Made by a program: the position numbers and the translations under genes
NCBI GenBank assembly: GCA_021793745.1
Contig: JAJYSD010000123.1
Span: forward strand, 1 to 5,382
Length of the DNA: 5,382 nucleotides
DNA from: Bacillota bacterium
Lineage (GTDB): Bacteria; Bacillota; Bacilli; Thermoactinomycetales; DSM-44946
Reading direction: 5' to 3'
The notes under the pieces: model-generated
What the model was told of the DNA's origin: nothing
The model's database searches: none
What the model saw: only the letters and a program-made list of their open reading frames with translations
Shown here: positions 4,833 to 5,382 of the stretch, piece by piece
Numbering within the stretch: the stretch's first letter is position 1
Layout: every line of letters begins with the position of its first letter

Positions 4833-5382
4833 ATGGATGTCATTCGGCTGGTCCGCATTCTGGTGGGAAAGCCCCGGGACCTGGGAGGGGATGGGGCGCC
4901 CACCTGGCGGAGCGGCATCTGCAAAGAGCCGGTCGATGGGCCGGTTTGGCTGGGTAAAACCAATCTGTCCGGGGACGGGCAGGCGGATCTGAAACACCAC
5001 GGAGGGTCCGACAAGGCCGTCCTGGCCTACGCCGAGGCCCATTATCCCCGGTGGCAAAAGGAACTGGGTCTCCCCCGCTTTTTCCACGGGGCGACGGGGG
5101 AAAATTTCGTCATCGCCCATCAAACCGAAGAATCGGTGTGCATCGGGGATACCTACCGCATCGGCGGGGCGGTGGTGCAGGTGTCCCAACCCCGACAACC
5201 CTGCTGGAAACCGGCCCGACGTTGGGGCATCAAGGACCTGGCCCTGAGGATGCAGGACACCGGCAGGACCGGCTGGTACTATCGCGTGCTGGAAGAAGGA
5301 TACGTGGAGGCCGGCGCGGAAGCGGTCCTCCTGGATCGCCCCTATCCGCACTGGACCATCGCCCGGTGCAACGAAATCATGC
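4833..5382 (+). CDS. yiiM: MOSC-domain protein, YiiM type, 3'-truncated by the window edge
   Basis: MOSC proteins bind the molybdenum cofactor. E. coli YiiM reduces N-hydroxylated compounds such as 6-N-hydroxylaminopurine. The frame runs open from ATG 4833 to the window end (183 full codons); the family is about 220 residues, so perhaps 40 are missing. Diagnostic blocks are KEPVDGPVWL (31-40), GDGQADLKHHGGSDKAVLAY (47-66), HYPRWQKELGL (70-80), GENFVI (89-94), VCIGDTYRIG (102-111), VQVSQPRQPCWK (115-126) and the run GRTGWYYRVLEEG (144-156). Cys124 in RQPCWK is the expected cofactor-binding cysteine. AAGGAGGAGGAG (4816-4827) supports the start. The gene diverges from the OsmC-family gene. Family assignment is firm; the exact substrate is inference, since MOSC relatives differ in what they reduce. 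Confidence 0.93.
   Translation, partial: MDVIRLVRILVGKPRDLGGDGAPTWRSGICKEPVDGPVWLGKTNLSGDGQADLKHHGGSDKAVLAYAEAHYPRWQKELGLPRFFHGATGENFVIAHQTEESVCIGDTYRIGGAVVQVSQPRQPCWKPARRWGIKDLALRMQDTGRTGWYYRVLEEGYVEAGAEAVLLDRPYPHWTIARCNEIM

Noticed and set aside
4725..5351. 208-residue minus-strand open frame opposite the YiiM-like gene.
   Set aside because: The plus-strand frame from ATG 4833 carries all the YiiM family blocks and a strong Shine-Dalgarno. The minus frame is its shadow.

Overview
The window reads as a moderately GC-rich Gram-positive (Bacillota) chromosome segment. The support for this is strong purine-rich Shine-Dalgarno sites (AAGGAGG type), TTG and GTG starts, a PTS-dependent dihydroxyacetone kinase operon with a single-domain DhaM, and a CcpA-type cre match upstream of it. 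A Thermoactinomycetaceae-like member is my guess. It rests on overall feel only and cannot be confirmed from the sequence. No mobile-element genes, CRISPR arrays, rRNA or tRNA genes were seen. Most of the window looks like ordinary chromosomal housekeeping and accessory metabolism.

Layout, left to right. (1) Positions 2-691: the 3' part of a GAF-like/LuxR-HTH transcriptional regulator cut by the left edge, closed by a good intrinsic terminator at 743-778. (2) Positions 903-1676: an unrecognised membrane-anchored protein with two hydrophobic segments, an acidic linker and a roughly 150-residue soluble domain. It stands alone between two terminators and its base composition is more AT-rich than its neighbours. 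(3) Positions 1957-3986: dhaK-dhaL-dhaM, a tight operon for PEP/PTS-driven phosphorylation of dihydroxyacetone, with a candidate promoter and a full-consensus cre site in its leader. (4) Positions 3987-4231: a convergent intergenic region holding a nested, nearly symmetrical foldback structure of about 180 bp. (5) Positions 4232-4666, minus strand: an OsmC/Ohr-family protein with both conserved cysteines. (6) Positions 4667-4832: a divergent spacer with a candidate promoter and a leader hairpin. (7) Positions 4833 to the right edge: a MOSC-domain protein of the YiiM type, cut by the window end.

How the genes work together. DhaK and DhaL form the kinase, in which ADP stays bound to DhaL. DhaM passes phosphate from HPr to that ADP, so PEP is the final donor. 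The product, dihydroxyacetone phosphate, enters glycolysis. EI and HPr are not encoded here and must lie elsewhere. No glycerol dehydrogenase and no DhaS/DhaQ/DhaR-type regulator is visible. The divergent OsmC and YiiM-like genes both belong to families linked to detoxifying reactive compounds (organic peroxides; N-hydroxylated bases), but a functional link between them is inference.

Nothing here is clearly a new biological system. The items most worth a second look are the nested foldback at 4023-4203 with its outward-facing terminators, the unrecognised membrane protein, and the cre site of the dha operon.
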